A stretch of DNA of 64,000 nt, from the NCBI RefSeq assembly GCF_023223645.1, contig NZ_JALKBY010000004.1, positions 1-64,000 of the forward strand, given 5' to 3'. Numbering within the stretch: position 1 is the first letter of the stretch; every line of letters starts with the position of its first letter. Under the pieces are notes generated by a model. That model worked only from the letters and a program-made list of their open reading frames with translations. It had not been told where the DNA came from and searched no databases. This DNA comes from Natroniella sulfidigena (lineage in GTDB: Bacteria; Bacillota; Halanaerobiia; Halobacteroidales; Halobacteroidaceae). Shown one piece after another: positions 17,385-27,242 of this stretch. A program made the position numbers and the translations under genes.

Positions 17385-17552
17385 TTTACTTCGCTCCTTT
17401 CAATTACATTTTAATTTATATACTTCCTAATATTTATAAGTTGAAAAATATTCCAGCTCAATTATATTTTCACCCTCCTTTTTTATAAGTAATAGTTATT
17501 ATTACTATTATATATTATAAGGAAGATTTATACAAGTGGCAATAAAAAAAGA

Positions 17553-17579
17553 AAAGAGTAGGCTCGTGCCCACTCTTTC
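17553..17579 (-). terminator. Terminator of the thiamin operon
   Basis: AAAGAGTGGGC-CGAG-CCTACTCTTT type stem (minus strand) followed by a T-run, 35 bases after the thiE stop. Confidence 0.85.
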
Positions 17580-17613
17580 CCTAATCTTTTAATCTATTCA
17601 GGTTAAATTAAAT

Positions 17614-18243
17614 TTAATTTATCTTCTGCCTAATCCTTTTAATCTTCTCTTGAATATCCTCTGCCCCAACAATTTCAGTAATCATTGCTACACAGCTAGC
17701 TCCCTTTTCAACTACCAACTCTACATTATCCTCTTTAATTCCACCAATCGCTACAAAAGGAAGATCTATATTCTCAACTACATATTCCAAATACTCCAAG
17801 CCAACTGGAGCACAGACATCCTCTTTAGTATCAGTTGAAAAGATCGGGCCAACACCAATATAATCAACATCCTGAGCTACTGCTTCCCTAGCCTGCTGTG
17901 GTGAATGAGTCGATAAACCGATTATCTTATCCTCACCGATTAAATCTCTAACTACATCTACCGGCAAATCATCTTGCCCAACATGAACTCCATCGGCATC
18001 TACAACCAAAGCCAAATCGATATCATCATTAATAATAAATGTTACTCCTGCCTCTTGAGTCAAATGGCGTAGCTTTTCTGCTTCTTGATATTTCTCGAGC
18101 ATATCCTTCTTCTTCTCTCGATACTGAATTATTTCAACACCAGCTGCAATCATCTCTTTAACAACCTCTATATTGCTCCGCCCTTGAGAAAATTTCTCAC
18201 CAGTAAGACAATAAATATCAGTATCCAATACTTTCTGACTCAT
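17614..18243 (-). CDS. thiE: Thiamin phosphate synthase
   Basis: ThiE joins hydroxymethylpyrimidine diphosphate to the thiazole phosphate to give thiamin phosphate. The TIM-barrel motifs are present: QYREKKKD for pyrophosphate binding, FIINDDIDLAL, DGVHVGQDDLP, IGLSTHSPQQA, YIGVGPIFSTDTK and VAIGGI. The protein is about 209 residues from ATG 18243, which is spaced 6 nt from AGGAGG. A TTG further upstream would bury that ribosome site and is rejected. It is the last gene of the operon. Confidence 0.96.
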   Translation of the reverse strand: MSQKVLDTDIYCLTGEKFSQGRSNIEVVKEMIAAGVEIIQYREKKKDMLEKYQEAEKLRHLTQEAGVTFIINDDIDLALVVDADGVHVGQDDLPVDVVRDLIGEDKIIGLSTHSPQQAREAVAQDVDYIGVGPIFSTDTKEDVCAPVGLEYLEYVVENIDLPFVAIGGIKEDNVELVVEKGASCVAMITEIVGAEDIQEKIKRIRQKIN

Positions 18244-18264
18244 ACTTTCCCTCCTCAAGCGATT

Positions 18265-19368
18265 CTAGATTCGATGCCAATTCTTAAATACAGTCTGATA
18301 ACCCTTGTCATCAAGTAACTTAGTAATCTGATCTACATCCCGATCATCAGAAATATCAAATTGATTAATTCCTTCTTGTGGCTCAGCATAGCCACCTACT
18401 TCAGTAGATGATTCAGCAGAAATCTTAGTAATCCCTAACGGCAATAGATTATCTCGCAGTTCTGCTCGCTCCCTAGTAGAAAGATTAAGTCCTGCTCGAG
18501 GCAAAAATAACCGATAAGCCAATAAAATCTGAACCAATTGACTATCATCAACAATAGAATTAGGCTGGAAGCTTCCTAAATGAGGTCTTAAACGAGGTAC
18601 AGACAGATTGATCTCTGTTTCTAAGTATTTATCTTGGAGATACTTAGCATGTAATCCTGTAAAGAATGCCTCTTGCCTCCACTGACCAAGTCCTAATAAG
18701 GCTCCAATATTAACCTGTCTCATTCCTGCTTGGCAACCTCTTTCAGGAGCATCTAAACGATAATGGTAATCACTCTTTGGCCCGTGAGGATGGACTTCTT
18801 CATAAATTTCTTGGTCATAAACTTCTTGATAAATAGTCAGCCCTTCTACTCCCGCTGCAATTAATTCTTGATACTCAGCAACCTCTAATGGATAAACTTC
18901 AATACTCAAACACGAAAAATGTTCTTTAAGTAAAAGTACCGACTCCTTCAAATAAGAGACTGGACTATGCTTACGGGATTCACCAGTCAAGATCAATAAA
19001 TGCTTAACCCCCTTCTCAGCAATTGCCTTAGCCTCCTCTTCTATCTCTGCTAAATCGAGTTTACTTCTTTCAAATTTATTATTGACACTAAAACCACAAT
19101 ACAAACATTGATTGACACAATAATCTGCTAAATAAAGTGGTAAATATAATAGCATCGTCCTACCAAAATGCTGCAAAGTTAATTGTGAAGCCTTTTGAGC
19201 CATCTCTTCTAAATAATTACTGGCTACAGGAGATAATAAGGTCAAAAAATCTTCCTTAGTCAATCGTTCTTTACCTAATACTCGCTCTACATCTGCTGCA
19301 TTTACTCCTTCGAAAAAAGAATTAAAATCTAGTTGATTAAATTGGTTATATTCTTGGTAAAAACTCAT
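18265..19368 (-). CDS. thiH: 2-iminoacetate synthase (tyrosine lyase)
   Basis: ThiH is a radical-SAM enzyme that cleaves tyrosine to dehydroglycine for thiazole formation. The cluster motif C84-x3-C88-x2-C91 sits in [13 protein letters not shown]. The length of 367 matches the family. The C-terminal [11 protein letters not shown]-type segment and the GLRP/LRPHLG strand are typical. Its start overlaps the thiG stop by four bases, which suggests translational coupling. Use of ThiH rather than the oxygen-dependent glycine oxidase ThiO suits an anaerobe. Confidence 0.96.
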   Translation of the reverse strand: MSFYQEYNQFNQLDFNSFFEGVNAADVERVLGKERLTKEDFLTLLSPVASNYLEEMAQKASQLTLQHFGRTMLLYLPLYLADYCVNQCLYCGFSVNNKFERSKLDLAEIEEEAKAIAEKGVKHLLILTGESRKHSPVSYLKESVLLLKEHFSCLSIEVYPLEVAEYQELIAAGVEGLTIYQEVYDQEIYEEVHPHGPKSDYHYRLDAPERGCQAGMRQVNIGALLGLGQWRQEAFFTGLHAKYLQDKYLETEINLSVPRLRPHLGSFQPNSIVDDSQLVQILLAYRLFLPRAGLNLSTRERAELRDNLLPLGITKISAESSTEVGGYAEPQEGINQFDISDDRDVDQITKLLDDKGYQTVFKNWHRI

Positions 19369-20144
19369 TCTTGATCTTCCTTTAAAAATCCAGTCAGTGG
19401 TGATGATGCAGAAGCATACTTCTTAACAGCTCCTGTACCAGCAAGGTAAGCCTTTCTTCCTGCTTCCACAGCAGCAGCAAAGGCATCGCCCATTACAACA
19501 GGATCTTTAGCAGTAGCTATTGCCGTATTGACTAAGACTGCATCAGCTCCCATCTCCATTGCCTCTGCAGCTTGAGATGGCTTCCCAATCCCAGCATCAA
19601 CTACTATCGGTAACTCTATCTCCTCAATCAAGATCCTAACCAACTCTTTCGTCTTCAAGCCACGATTAGAACCAATCGGTGCACCTAACGGCATTACTGC
19701 TGCTGCTCCTGCCTCTTCTAACCGTTTAGCTACCATCAAATCAGGACTAACATAAGGTAAGACTACAAATCCTTCCTTAGCTAAAATCTCTGTCGCCTTA
19801 AGCGTCTCTTGATTATCAGGAAGTAGATACTTATTATCTGAAATAACCTCAATCTTGACCCAATTACCACACCCTGCTGCTTCAGCAATTCTAGCAATCC
19901 TGACTGCTTCTTCAGCCGTTCTTGCTCCCGAAGTATTAGGCAACAACACACAGTCATCAGGAATATAATTGATCACATTATGCTGTGGTGAATCAAAATC
20001 AACCCTCCGTAAAGCCATCGTCACTACCTGTGAACGAGCAGCTTTGATCGTCTCAGGAATTAAATCTTGCTTAGCAAACTTACCAGTTCCAGTAAATAAT
20101 CTACTATCAAGTTCTTGATCTCCTATTACTAATTTATCAGCCAT
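19365..20144 (-). CDS. thiG: Thiazole synthase
   Basis: ThiG condenses deoxyxylulose phosphate, dehydroglycine and ThiS thiocarboxylate into the thiazole ring. The Schiff-base lysine lies in NWVKIEV near residue 100. The phosphate-binding loops [15 protein letters not shown]-like ([14 protein letters not shown]) and [12 protein letters not shown] are clear. The length of 259 is normal. Its ribosome site GGAGGAGGA is formed by the final glycine codons of thiS, two bases before the start region. Confidence 0.96.
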   Translation of the reverse strand: MADKLVIGDQELDSRLFTGTGKFAKQDLIPETIKAARSQVVTMALRRVDFDSPQHNVINYIPDDCVLLPNTSGARTAEEAVRIARIAEAAGCGNWVKIEVISDNKYLLPDNQETLKATEILAKEGFVVLPYVSPDLMVAKRLEEAGAAAVMPLGAPIGSNRGLKTKELVRILIEEIELPIVVDAGIGKPSQAAEAMEMGADAVLVNTAIATAKDPVVMGDAFAAAVEAGRKAYLAGTGAVKKYASASSPLTGFLKEDQE

Positions 20145-20146
20145 AA

Positions 20147-20350
20147 TTATTGTCCTCCTCCTACAAAGTTAAGTATCTCTAAATTATCATCTTCTGCTAG
20201 TTCGATCTGCTCCCATTTATCCTGCTTAATAACTTGGCCATTATACTCTATTACAACCCTACCTGCTTCTAAATCTTTGCTCTCCAAATAATCAACTATA
20301 GTCAACCCTGCCTTTACTTCCTCTTCTTTTCCATTAACAGTTATCTTCAT
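20147..20350 (-). CDS. thiS: Sulfur carrier protein ThiS, with a residue after the C-terminal glycines
   Basis: This 67-residue ubiquitin-fold carrier (MKITVNGKE, then LTIVDYL, ending ILNFVGGGQ) brings sulfur to ThiG as a thiocarboxylate on its terminal glycine. Most ThiS proteins end exactly in Gly-Gly. Here a glutamine codon follows Gly-Gly-Gly before the stop, so the terminal Gln would have to be removed, or the ending differs in this lineage. The three Gly codons double as the thiG ribosome site. The adenylating enzyme ThiF is not in this cluster. Confidence 0.93.
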   Translation of the reverse strand: MKITVNGKEEEVKAGLTIVDYLESKDLEAGRVVIEYNGQVIKQDKWEQIELAEDDNLEILNFVGGGQ

Positions 20351-20373
20351 TAAATAACACCCCCGGTGAAAAG

Positions 20374-20556
20374 ATCAGTGTACAGTTTACGGTTGACAGT
20401 TGACAGTAAATAGAAAAATCTAAGAAAAAACCATTAAACCTTAAAATCAAAATCAACTTAAATTTGTTATTATAAAGCTTTTCATAGTTCTTAAGTTTTT
20501 TAAGCTCTTGATCTTAACTGTAAACTGTCAACTGTCAACTGTCAACTGTCAACTAT
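20374..20556. repeat. Palindromic element with heptamer arms between thiS and thiC (copy 3)
   Basis: The left arm has five consecutive 7-mers beginning CAGTGTA and CAGTTTA and ending CAGTTGA and CAGTAAA. The right arm has AACTGTA followed by four AACTGTC units, complementary to the left arm. The core has runs like ACCTTAAAATCAAAA and TTTTCATAG. The right arm ends three bases from the thiC stop, so the element fills the intercistronic gap of an operon. Confidence 0.85.
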
Positions 20557-20558
20557 AA

Positions 20559-21842
20559 TTACAGTGCTTCATCAACAACCTTCATCGCACAATAAGAACC
20601 ACACATCGTACAAGCATCTTCATCTTTTAAGATCTGATTATGATCTGTTCTTTCTTGTTTAGCCTTTTCAGGATCGATAGATAATTCAATCTGCTTCTCC
20701 CAATCAAGCTTCTTTCTTGCTTGAGCCATTTCCAAATCTCTTTGCTTAGCTTGAGGTATCCCTTTAGCTATATCGGCAGCATGAGCAGCTATCTTAGTCG
20801 CCACTACACCATCTTTAACATCTTCAACACCTGGTAGTCCAATATGCTCTGCTGGAGTTACATAGCATAAGAAGTCAGCCCCAGCACTAGCTGCAGCAGT
20901 GCCACCGATTGCTGCTGTGATATGATCATAACCTAGTGCAATATCAGTTACGATTGGCCCTAAGACATAAAAAGGTGCTCCCTTACATAACTCTTTTTGT
21001 AATTTAATATTGGTCTCGATCTGATCATATGGTACATGCCCTGGCCCTTCGACCATTACTTGAACATCTGCTTCTCTAGCTCGATCTACTAGCTCTCCTA
21101 AGACTAGTAATTCATGGATCTGGGCCCGATCTGTAGCATCTGCTAGTGAACCTGGACGTAACCCATCACCCAAACTCAATGTTACATCATAATCATAACA
21201 GATCTCTAACAAACGATCATAATACTCATATAACGGATTTTCTTGATTATTATGTAACATCCAACCGGTCATAAATGAGCCACCTCGACTGACTATATCT
21301 GTGACTCTTCCCTCATCTCTTAAATGACGAATCGTCTCTAACGTCAAGCCACAATGAACTGTGATAAAGTCGACCCCATCTTCAGCATGCTCTTCAACCA
21401 CTGCAAAGATATCCTCAACTGTCATATCAACGATTGCTTGCTCTGCTTGTAATGTCTCTACAGTCGCTTGATAGATCGGTACCGTTCCTAGAGGAACTTC
21501 AGCTGCAGCTAAAATCTCCTGTCTTGTTTCAGTAATCTTCTCACCAGTTGATAAATCCATTACCGCATCTGCCCCTGCTTTAACGGCCACTTCTAACTTC
21601 TTTAACTCTTTTTCAATCTCAGGATAGTCCTCTGAGGTTCCAAAGTTAGCATTGACCTTTGTCGTCAAGCCTTCTCCAAAGCCATTAGGGTCTAAGTTGT
21701 CATGATTTTTATTAGCCGGAATTACAATCGTTCCCTCTGCTAACCCTGCCCTAATTACTTCTGGATCGACTCCTTCTTTTTCAGCTACCCTCTTCATTAC
21801 TGGAGTAATCACTCCATTTTTTGCTTCTGTTACTTGTGTCAT
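20559..21842 (-). CDS. thiC: Phosphomethylpyrimidine synthase
   Basis: ThiC is the radical-SAM enzyme that rearranges aminoimidazole ribotide to hydroxymethylpyrimidine phosphate. The C-terminal cluster motif CTMCGSYC (C-x2-C-x4-C) is intact. Family blocks [28 protein letters not shown] and SRGGSF are clear. The protein is about 427 residues, the short form typical of Firmicutes and other anaerobes. ATG 21842 is preferred. The GTG four codons earlier directly abuts the GAGGGAG ribosome site, though the ATG spacing (11 nt) is a little long. It lies between two palindromic repeat elements. Confidence 0.96.
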   Translation of the reverse strand: MTQVTEAKNGVITPVMKRVAEKEGVDPEVIRAGLAEGTIVIPANKNHDNLDPNGFGEGLTTKVNANFGTSEDYPEIEKELKKLEVAVKAGADAVMDLSTGEKITETRQEILAAAEVPLGTVPIYQATVETLQAEQAIVDMTVEDIFAVVEEHAEDGVDFITVHCGLTLETIRHLRDEGRVTDIVSRGGSFMTGWMLHNNQENPLYEYYDRLLEICYDYDVTLSLGDGLRPGSLADATDRAQIHELLVLGELVDRAREADVQVMVEGPGHVPYDQIETNIKLQKELCKGAPFYVLGPIVTDIALGYDHITAAIGGTAAASAGADFLCYVTPAEHIGLPGVEDVKDGVVATKIAAHAADIAKGIPQAKQRDLEMAQARKKLDWEKQIELSIDPEKAKQERTDHNQILKDEDACTMCGSYCAMKVVDEAL

Positions 21843-21870
21843 TTTTTTATTCACTCCCTCTTATAAACAT

Positions 21871-22011
21871 CAGTGTACAGTTTACAGTTGACGGTTGACA
21901 GTTAAAAACCTTCTAAAACAATTGCTAATTGATTGTTTAAAATTGATAGTTAAAGTTCAAGTTCTTTAAGCTTTAATTAACTATCAATTATCAATTCTCA
22001 ACTGTCAACTA
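21871..22011. repeat. Palindromic element with heptamer arms between thiC and thiD (copy 4), nested
   Basis: The left arm units are CAGTGTA, CAGTTTA, CAGTTGA, CGGTTGA and CAGTTAA. The right arm ends with ACTGTCAACT, which runs into the thiD stop codon. Inside is a smaller inverted pair (ATTGATAGTTAA with TTAACTATCAAT), as if one copy had inserted in or recombined with another. Confidence 0.8.
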
Positions 22012-22791
22012 TACTTTAACTAAATGATTTACCGGATTATTCCCTGCTCCGACTGGACATCCTTCTCTTATTGCTGTTGTTATAAACTCTTTGCTCCGCT
22101 CAACAGCCTCTACAACCGAATAGCCTACGGCTAAATTACTAGCAATGGCAGCAGATAAAGTACAGCCTGTTCCATGTGTATCTGTAGTATCCACTCTAGC
22201 TGCCGTGAATTCAACAAATTCTTGACCATCATACAATAAATCTCTAGCCACTTCTTCCTTCTGATGCCCTCCTTTGACCAGTACATAATCAGAACCTAAC
22301 TGATATAATCTTTCAGCTAGCTCTTCTAACTCCAATTCACTCTCTAACTCTTCTCCTAATAAGACTTTAGCTTCATTCAAATTAGGCGTAATTACTTTGG
22401 CTAATGGAATTAACTGGTCACGTAAAGTCTCTACAGCTTCTTCAACCAGTAAGAGATCTCCACTAGTAGCTACCATTACTGGATCGACTACCAAATTAGG
22501 TAAGTCATATTCCTTTAGCTTAGTGACTACTGCTGCAATAATCTCGGCATTGGCCAACATCCCTGTTTTTAATGCTTCAAAGTTTAAATCACTACAGACA
22601 GAATCCAACTGCTGTTTGACAAATTGAGCACTTACCTCTTCAACCCCCTGCACTCCTAAAGTATTTTGGGCAGTTACAGCCGTAATTACAGAAGCACCAT
22701 AGACCTTAAAGCTAGTCATCGTCTTTAAATCAGCCTGAATTCCTGCTCCACCCCCTGAGTCAGAACCGGCAATCGTTAATACTTGCTTCAT
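22009..22791 (-). CDS. thiD: Hydroxymethylpyrimidine/phosphomethylpyrimidine kinase
   Basis: ThiD phosphorylates the ThiC product to hydroxymethylpyrimidine diphosphate, the partner for ThiE. It is a 260-residue ribokinase-fold enzyme with AGSDSGGGAGIQAD at the N-terminus, DPVMVATSGD, TPNLNEA, KGGH, and the catalytic DTHGTGCT anion hole. The ATG follows GGGAGG. It is the first gene after the TPP riboswitch. The TAG stop overlaps the repeat element at 21871-22011. Confidence 0.96.
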   Translation of the reverse strand: MKQVLTIAGSDSGGGAGIQADLKTMTSFKVYGASVITAVTAQNTLGVQGVEEVSAQFVKQQLDSVCSDLNFEALKTGMLANAEIIAAVVTKLKEYDLPNLVVDPVMVATSGDLLLVEEAVETLRDQLIPLAKVITPNLNEAKVLLGEELESELELEELAERLYQLGSDYVLVKGGHQKEEVARDLLYDGQEFVEFTAARVDTTDTHGTGCTLSAAIASNLAVGYSVVEAVERSKEFITTAIREGCPVGAGNNPVNHLVKV

Positions 22792-22807
22792 CTCAATCCT
22801 CCCTTCA

Positions 22808-22846
22808 ACTAGTTACTAATCACTAGTCACCAATTACTAATTATAA
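22808..22846. repeat. One-sided period-7 array in the thiD leader
   Basis: Units ACTAGTT, ACTAATC, ACTAGTC, ACCAATT and ACTAATT lie between the riboswitch terminator and the thiD ribosome site. No inverted arm was seen within 200 bases. Confidence 0.6.
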
Positions 22847-22848
22847 CC

Positions 22849-22878
22849 AAAAAAACACACCCAGATAGGATGTGCTTT
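22849..22878 (-). terminator. Riboswitch-controlled terminator ahead of thiD
   Basis: The stem GCACATCC/GGGTGTGT (with wobble pairs) is followed by seven T on the minus strand. The AAGCAC at its base can instead pair with GTGCTT just after the aptamer, forming an antiterminator when TPP is absent. Confidence 0.75.
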
Positions 22879-22899
22879 AATTTATGTATTCTAAACTAA

Positions 22900-22990
22900 G
22901 CACCAATTCCCTACGCTGGTATTATCCAGATCAGGTTTAAGAGACTAGAGTCTTATCTCTTTCTCAGCCCACCTAGAGCGCCCCTATTGG
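22900..22990 (-). promoter_or_regulatory. TPP riboswitch (THI element)
   Basis: The minus strand carries the conserved GGGGCGCTC, GGCTGAGA and CCTGATCTGGATAATACC segments followed by AGCGTAGGGAA. The closing stem P1 is ACCAAT with ATTGGT. The 3' strand of P1 leads directly into the antiterminator sequence, so aptamer folding and antitermination exclude each other. It controls thiD-C-S-G-H-E by transcription attenuation. Confidence 0.96.
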
Positions 22991-23017
22991 TCTTTCCATT
23001 TTTTATTTTCTATTTAA

Positions 23018-23046
23018 ATCATATCAGAATTTCTCTTCTTTTTCAA
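23018..23046 (-). promoter_or_regulatory. Promoter of the thiamin operon
   Basis: TTGAAA and TATGAT are separated by 17 bases on the minus strand, about 30 bases upstream of the riboswitch. Confidence 0.7.
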
Positions 23047-23187
23047 CTAAAGTCTGAACTTTTAAGCAATTAAACATAAAAAAGTCTAATTATGTATTTT
23101 TTATCCTGTAAAAGTTAATTATTTTTAGTATTACACTTAAATTAATTACTAATAATAAATAATAGAAGTCAAAAAGGAGTTGACAAG

Positions 23188-23880
23188 ATGTTTAAACATA
23201 ATAAAGAATTACTACATGAAGTTAAAGTAGATCAACCAAACCCTAACTATGCTACAATGTTACAAGAACAGCTAGGAGGGGCCAACGGTGAATTAAAAGC
23301 TGGCCTCCAATATTTCAGCCAAAGCTTTAGAATCCAAGACCCAGAGATTAAAGATCTCTTCTTAGATATTGCTGCCGAAGAGTTTAGCCATGCTGAAATG
23401 GTAGCCACTACCATCAATCTCTTAAATGGACATGATGTTGCTAATACTGATGATACCGTAGGCCAGATTCAATCACAAGTATTAGGTGGACTATCTCCTA
23501 TGCTAGCCAACGCTTCTGGTTCCCCTTTTACTGGCAACTTTATTAATGTTACTGGAGATATTGCAGCAGATATACTCTCTAATATCGCTGCTGAACAAAG
23601 GGCCAAAGTAGTTTATGAGTACCTTTATCGCCAAATTGATGACGAAGGAGTACGGGAAACGATCGATTTCTTATTAAACCGTGAGGAAGCACACAATGCT
23701 TTATTTAGAGAAGCCTTAAATAAGATTCAAAATGAAGAACGATCATCTAATCAGGACTTTGGAGTTACTGAGGATTCACGATTATACTTTGATCTATCTA
23801 CTCCAGGTAGATACTTTGAAGATCCTAATCCTTCTGCGCCTTCTTTTGATGATCCACATCAAGATCAACCTATCCAGTAA
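23188..23880 (+). CDS. Manganese catalase family protein
   Basis: A 230-residue four-helix-bundle protein that would break down hydrogen peroxide at a di-manganese site. The ligands are visible: E35 in NGELKAG, E65-x2-H68 in EEFSHAE, a third Glu in IAAEQRAK near 146, and a His in REEAHNALF near 179. The length matches short, CotJC-like manganese catalases of spore formers. The C-terminal tail is rich in Asp, Pro and Gln. The ATG is preceded by AAGGAG. It is a single gene with its own terminator, opposite the thi and car operons. It is a plausible oxygen-stress enzyme or spore-coat component. Confidence 0.9.
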   Translation: MFKHNKELLHEVKVDQPNPNYATMLQEQLGGANGELKAGLQYFSQSFRIQDPEIKDLFLDIAAEEFSHAEMVATTINLLNGHDVANTDDTVGQIQSQVLGGLSPMLANASGSPFTGNFINVTGDIAADILSNIAAEQRAKVVYEYLYRQIDDEGVRETIDFLLNREEAHNALFREALNKIQNEERSSNQDFGVTEDSRLYFDLSTPGRYFEDPNPSAPSFDDPHQDQPIQ

Positions 23881-23884
23881 ACAA

Positions 23885-23914
23885 AAACCACTCCTGTTTC
23901 AGGAGTGGTTTTTT
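23885..23914. terminator. Bidirectional terminator between the catalase gene and carB
   Basis: AAAACCACTCCTG/CAGGAGTGGTTTT with a T-run, immediately after the catalase stop and four bases before the carB stop. Confidence 0.88.
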
Positions 23915-23917
23915 GAA

Positions 23918-26900
23918 TTAATTTACTACATCATATTGATCCAAACTCAACGCTTCAAATTGCTCAATATCCTGCCCTAAAATCTGCAACAAAGCTCTGA
24001 CAGTACTCAATGATGTTAGACATGGAATATTATAACCAACAGTCTTTTGACGCAACTTAAAGCCAAATCTATTGGGCAACTTACCTCTTGTTGGAGTATT
24101 GATTACTAAATCAAGTTCACCTTCTGTGATTAAATCAAATACATCTTTTCCTGTTTCATCTTCCTTAACTACTGCTTCTACCTCTAACCCTTCTTGTTGT
24201 AGATACTGAGCTGTATTAGGGGTTCCTACTAATTTAAAATCAAGCTCCAATAACCGCTCAGCAATCTCAACTGCCTGCTCTTTATCCCGATCAGTAATTG
24301 ATAATAAGACCTTGCCTTGCTCTGGAATTTCAAAGCCAGCAGCTAACATTGTCTTATACAATGCTTTAGGGTAAGTTTTATCAGTACCCATTACCTCACC
24401 AGTCGATTTCATCTCTGGCCCTAAGAAGATATCTACATCAGGTAATTTCTCAAATGAGAAGACAGGTGCCTTAACAGTTACATAATCAGATTCAGGTATT
24501 ACTCCCATCTGATATCCTAAATCAACTAATTGCTCCCCTAACATTACCTTAGTTGCTAAATTAACCATCGGTACCCCTGTCACCTTACTTAAGATCGGTA
24601 CAGTTCTGCTGGCCCGAGGATTGACTTCTAAGACATAAGGCTTTCCGTCTTGATCAACTACATATTGAATGTTGACTAACCCTTTAATCCCCAATTCTTT
24701 GATGACCTTGATTGAATACTCCTCAATCTGTTGCTTAACTTCATCCTCTAAAGTCTGAGTCGGATAGACAGCCATACTATCTCCTGAGTGAATACCTGCT
24801 CGTTCTATATGCTCCATGATTCCAGGAATCACAACCGTTTCTCCATCGGCAATAGCATCAACTTCAACCTCTTTACCAGTGATATACTTATCAACCAAGA
24901 TCGGATGTTTAGGTGAAACCTTGACTGCTAAATCCATATATTTTAATAACTCATCTTCCTTATAAACTACTTCCATCGCCTGACCACCTAAGACATAAGA
25001 TGGGCGAACCAAGACTGGATAGCCTAACCTATTAGCAATCTCAACTGCTTCTTCTCTGGTAGTTGCTGTATCTCCAGCAGGAGAAGGAATCTCTAATCTA
25101 TTTAACAACTGTAAGAACTTATCCCGATCTTCAGCTAAATCCATATTCTTGACACTGGTACCTAAAATTTCAACTCCCTGCTTAGCCAAATCATCTGCTA
25201 AATTGATCGATGTCTGACCACCAAACTGTAAAATAACCCCTGCTGGATTCTCATTATTGATAATATGATTGATATATTCTAAATCTATCGGCTCAAAATA
25301 CAACTTATCTGCCGTATCAGAATCGGTGCTGACCGTCTCTGGATTATTATTAACAATAATCGACTCTACTCCAACCTCTTTTAGAGCCTCAACACAATGG
25401 ACACTACAGTAATCAAACTCTATTCCCTGACCAATTCGGATTGGCCCTGAACCTATCACTAAGACCTTTTCTTCATCAGTTGGTTGGCTTTCATTCTCCT
25501 CTTCATAAGTAGAGTAATAATAAGGAGTCTGTGCTGGAAATTCAGCCGCACAAGTATCTACTGTCTTATAAACCGGGGCCAACTCCAACTCCTCTCGCTC
25601 TTTAATAACTTCTTCTTCACTACTTCCAATTAATTGAGCTAAATGCTCATCACTCATTCCCATCTTTTTAGCTGTAATTAACAACTCCGCAGTCAACTGA
25701 CCTTGCTCTGCAATTTTTTCTTGTAACTTAACCAACTTAGCCAATTTATGAACAAAGAAGAGATCAATTCCTGTCAACTCAACGATCTCATCTACTGTGA
25801 CTCCTCGCTCTAATGCCTCAATCAGTAAAAACAATCGCTCATCGGTTGGGTTTACTATCGCTTCTTTCAACTCAGCCGTTGATAAATGGCTGAAATCTGC
25901 TGAGATTAGATCAATATCTGCATCCAACGAATCAATCGCCTTTAGCAATGATTCCTCAAAATTACGACCAATAGCCATCACTTCTCCTGTTGCCTTCATC
26001 TGAGTCGTTAAATCCCGATCAGCAAAGGAAAATTTATCAAACGGCCAACGTGGAATCTTACTGACCACATAATCTAAGGTCGGCTCAAAGCAGGCTGTCG
26101 TCTTGCCGGTGACAGAATTTTTAATCTCATCAAGTTGAAGGCCGATTGCTATCTTAGCTGCTACCCGAGCAATTGGATATCCTGTCGCCTTAGAAGCTAA
26201 AGCACTAGAACGGCTGACTCGTGGATTAACCTCAATTACAGAGTACTCCATACTATTAGGATTTAGAGCAAATTGAATATTACAGCCTCCTTCAATTCCT
26301 AAAGCTCGAATAATCTTTAAGGAAGCAGAACGTAACATCTGATATTCTTTATCACGTAAGGTCTGGCTTGGAGCCACTACAATACTATCCCCAGTATGAA
26401 TCCCCACTGGGTCAAAGTTCTCCATATTACAGACGATAATACAATTATTATTACTATCACGCAATACTTCATACTCAATCTCTTTCCAACCAGCAATACT
26501 CCGCTCTAGTAAGACCTGACTAACCGGACTATTTTTTAGACCTCTACCTACTATATCAAGCAACTCCTGCTTATTGTTAGCAATACCACCACCAGCTCCA
26601 CCCATCGTAAAGGCTGGTCGAATGATTAATGGATAACCAATCTGATCAGCAAACTCAACTGCTTCCTCTATACTCTCAATTATCTCACTTTGAGCAATCG
26701 GCTCATCTATCTCTTCCATCAATCTCTTAAATTGATCTCTATCCTCTGCTTGATCAATCGTCTCTAATGATGTTCCTAACATCTTAATCTCTTTATCCTC
26801 TAAAAAGCCTGATCGGGCCAACTCCATCGCCAAGTTCAATCCTGTTTGACCTCCTAAAGTCGGCAAGATCCCATCTGGCTGCTCTTGCTCAATTACCTTC

Positions 26901-27124
26901 TTAACAAAGTTCAAAGTCAACGGTTCTATATAAACCCGATCCGCAATATCTTGATCGGTCATAATCGTCGCTGGATTACTATTGATCAAAACAACTTCAA
27001 GACCTTCCTCTGCTAAAGCTCGACAGGCCTGACTACCTGAATAATCAAACTCAGCAGCCTGCCCAATTACAATTGGCCCAGAGCCAATCACTAACACTTT
27101 CGATATATCATCATACTTTGGCAT
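23918..27124 (-). CDS. carB: Carbamoyl-phosphate synthase large subunit
   Basis: CarB makes carbamoyl phosphate from bicarbonate, ATP and ammonia channelled from CarA, for pyrimidine and arginine synthesis. It has 1068 residues with two homologous ATP-grasp halves, each beginning [10 protein letters not shown]. The first half has FTMGGAGGG, the second [14 protein letters not shown]-terminal MGS allosteric domain ([10 protein letters not shown]) is also present. Length and blocks are complete. It follows carA across a short repeat element. Confidence 0.97.
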   Translation of the reverse strand: MPKYDDISKVLVIGSGPIVIGQAAEFDYSGSQACRALAEEGLEVVLINSNPATIMTDQDIADRVYIEPLTLNFVKKVIEQEQPDGILPTLGGQTGLNLAMELARSGFLEDKEIKMLGTSLETIDQAEDRDQFKRLMEEIDEPIAQSEIIESIEEAVEFADQIGYPLIIRPAFTMGGAGGGIANNKQELLDIVGRGLKNSPVSQVLLERSIAGWKEIEYEVLRDSNNNCIIVCNMENFDPVGIHTGDSIVVAPSQTLRDKEYQMLRSASLKIIRALGIEGGCNIQFALNPNSMEYSVIEVNPRVSRSSALASKATGYPIARVAAKIAIGLQLDEIKNSVTGKTTACFEPTLDYVVSKIPRWPFDKFSFADRDLTTQMKATGEVMAIGRNFEESLLKAIDSLDADIDLISADFSHLSTAELKEAIVNPTDERLFLLIEALERGVTVDEIVELTGIDLFFVHKLAKLVKLQEKIAEQGQLTAELLITAKKMGMSDEHLAQLIGSSEEEVIKEREELELAPVYKTVDTCAAEFPAQTPYYYSTYEEENESQPTDEEKVLVIGSGPIRIGQGIEFDYCSVHCVEALKEVGVESIIVNNNPETVSTDSDTADKLYFEPIDLEYINHIINNENPAGVILQFGGQTSINLADDLAKQGVEILGTSVKNMDLAEDRDKFLQLLNRLEIPSPAGDTATTREEAVEIANRLGYPVLVRPSYVLGGQAMEVVYKEDELLKYMDLAVKVSPKHPILVDKYITGKEVEVDAIADGETVVIPGIMEHIERAGIHSGDSMAVYPTQTLEDEVKQQIEEYSIKVIKELGIKGLVNIQYVVDQDGKPYVLEVNPRASRTVPILSKVTGVPMVNLATKVMLGEQLVDLGYQMGVIPESDYVTVKAPVFSFEKLPDVDIFLGPEMKSTGEVMGTDKTYPKALYKTMLAAGFEIPEQGKVLLSITDRDKEQAVEIAERLLELDFKLVGTPNTAQYLQQEGLEVEAVVKEDETGKDVFDLITEGELDLVINTPTRGKLPNRFGFKLRQKTVGYNIPCLTSLSTVRALLQILGQDIEQFEALSLDQYDVVN

Positions 27125-27138
27125 AATTAACCCCCCAA

Positions 27139-27240
27139 AAAATCAGTTTACAGTTTATAGTTGATAATTGATAGTTAACTTCAAAAGAGAATTAAAGATT
27201 TTAACTGTCAACTGTCAATTGTCAACTGTCAATTGCTTTT
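27139..27240. repeat. Palindromic element with heptamer arms between carA and carB (copy 5)
   Basis: Left units are CAGTTTA, CAGTTTA, TAGTTGA, TAATTGA and TAGTTAA. Right units are AACTGTC, AACTGTC, AATTGTC, AACTGTC and AATTG. It ends two bases from the carA stop and begins 15 bases from the carB start, filling the gap. Confidence 0.85.
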
Positions 27241-27242
27241 AC

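Noticed and set aside
17440-17500. Possible tiny ORF behind GGAGGG upstream of the second chemoreceptor
   Set aside because: About 16 codons from a TTG with poor spacing. Not supportable.
25797-26003. Plus-strand 68-codon ORF inside carB
   Set aside because: Antisense to a conserved enzyme, with composition following the opposite strand's codons.
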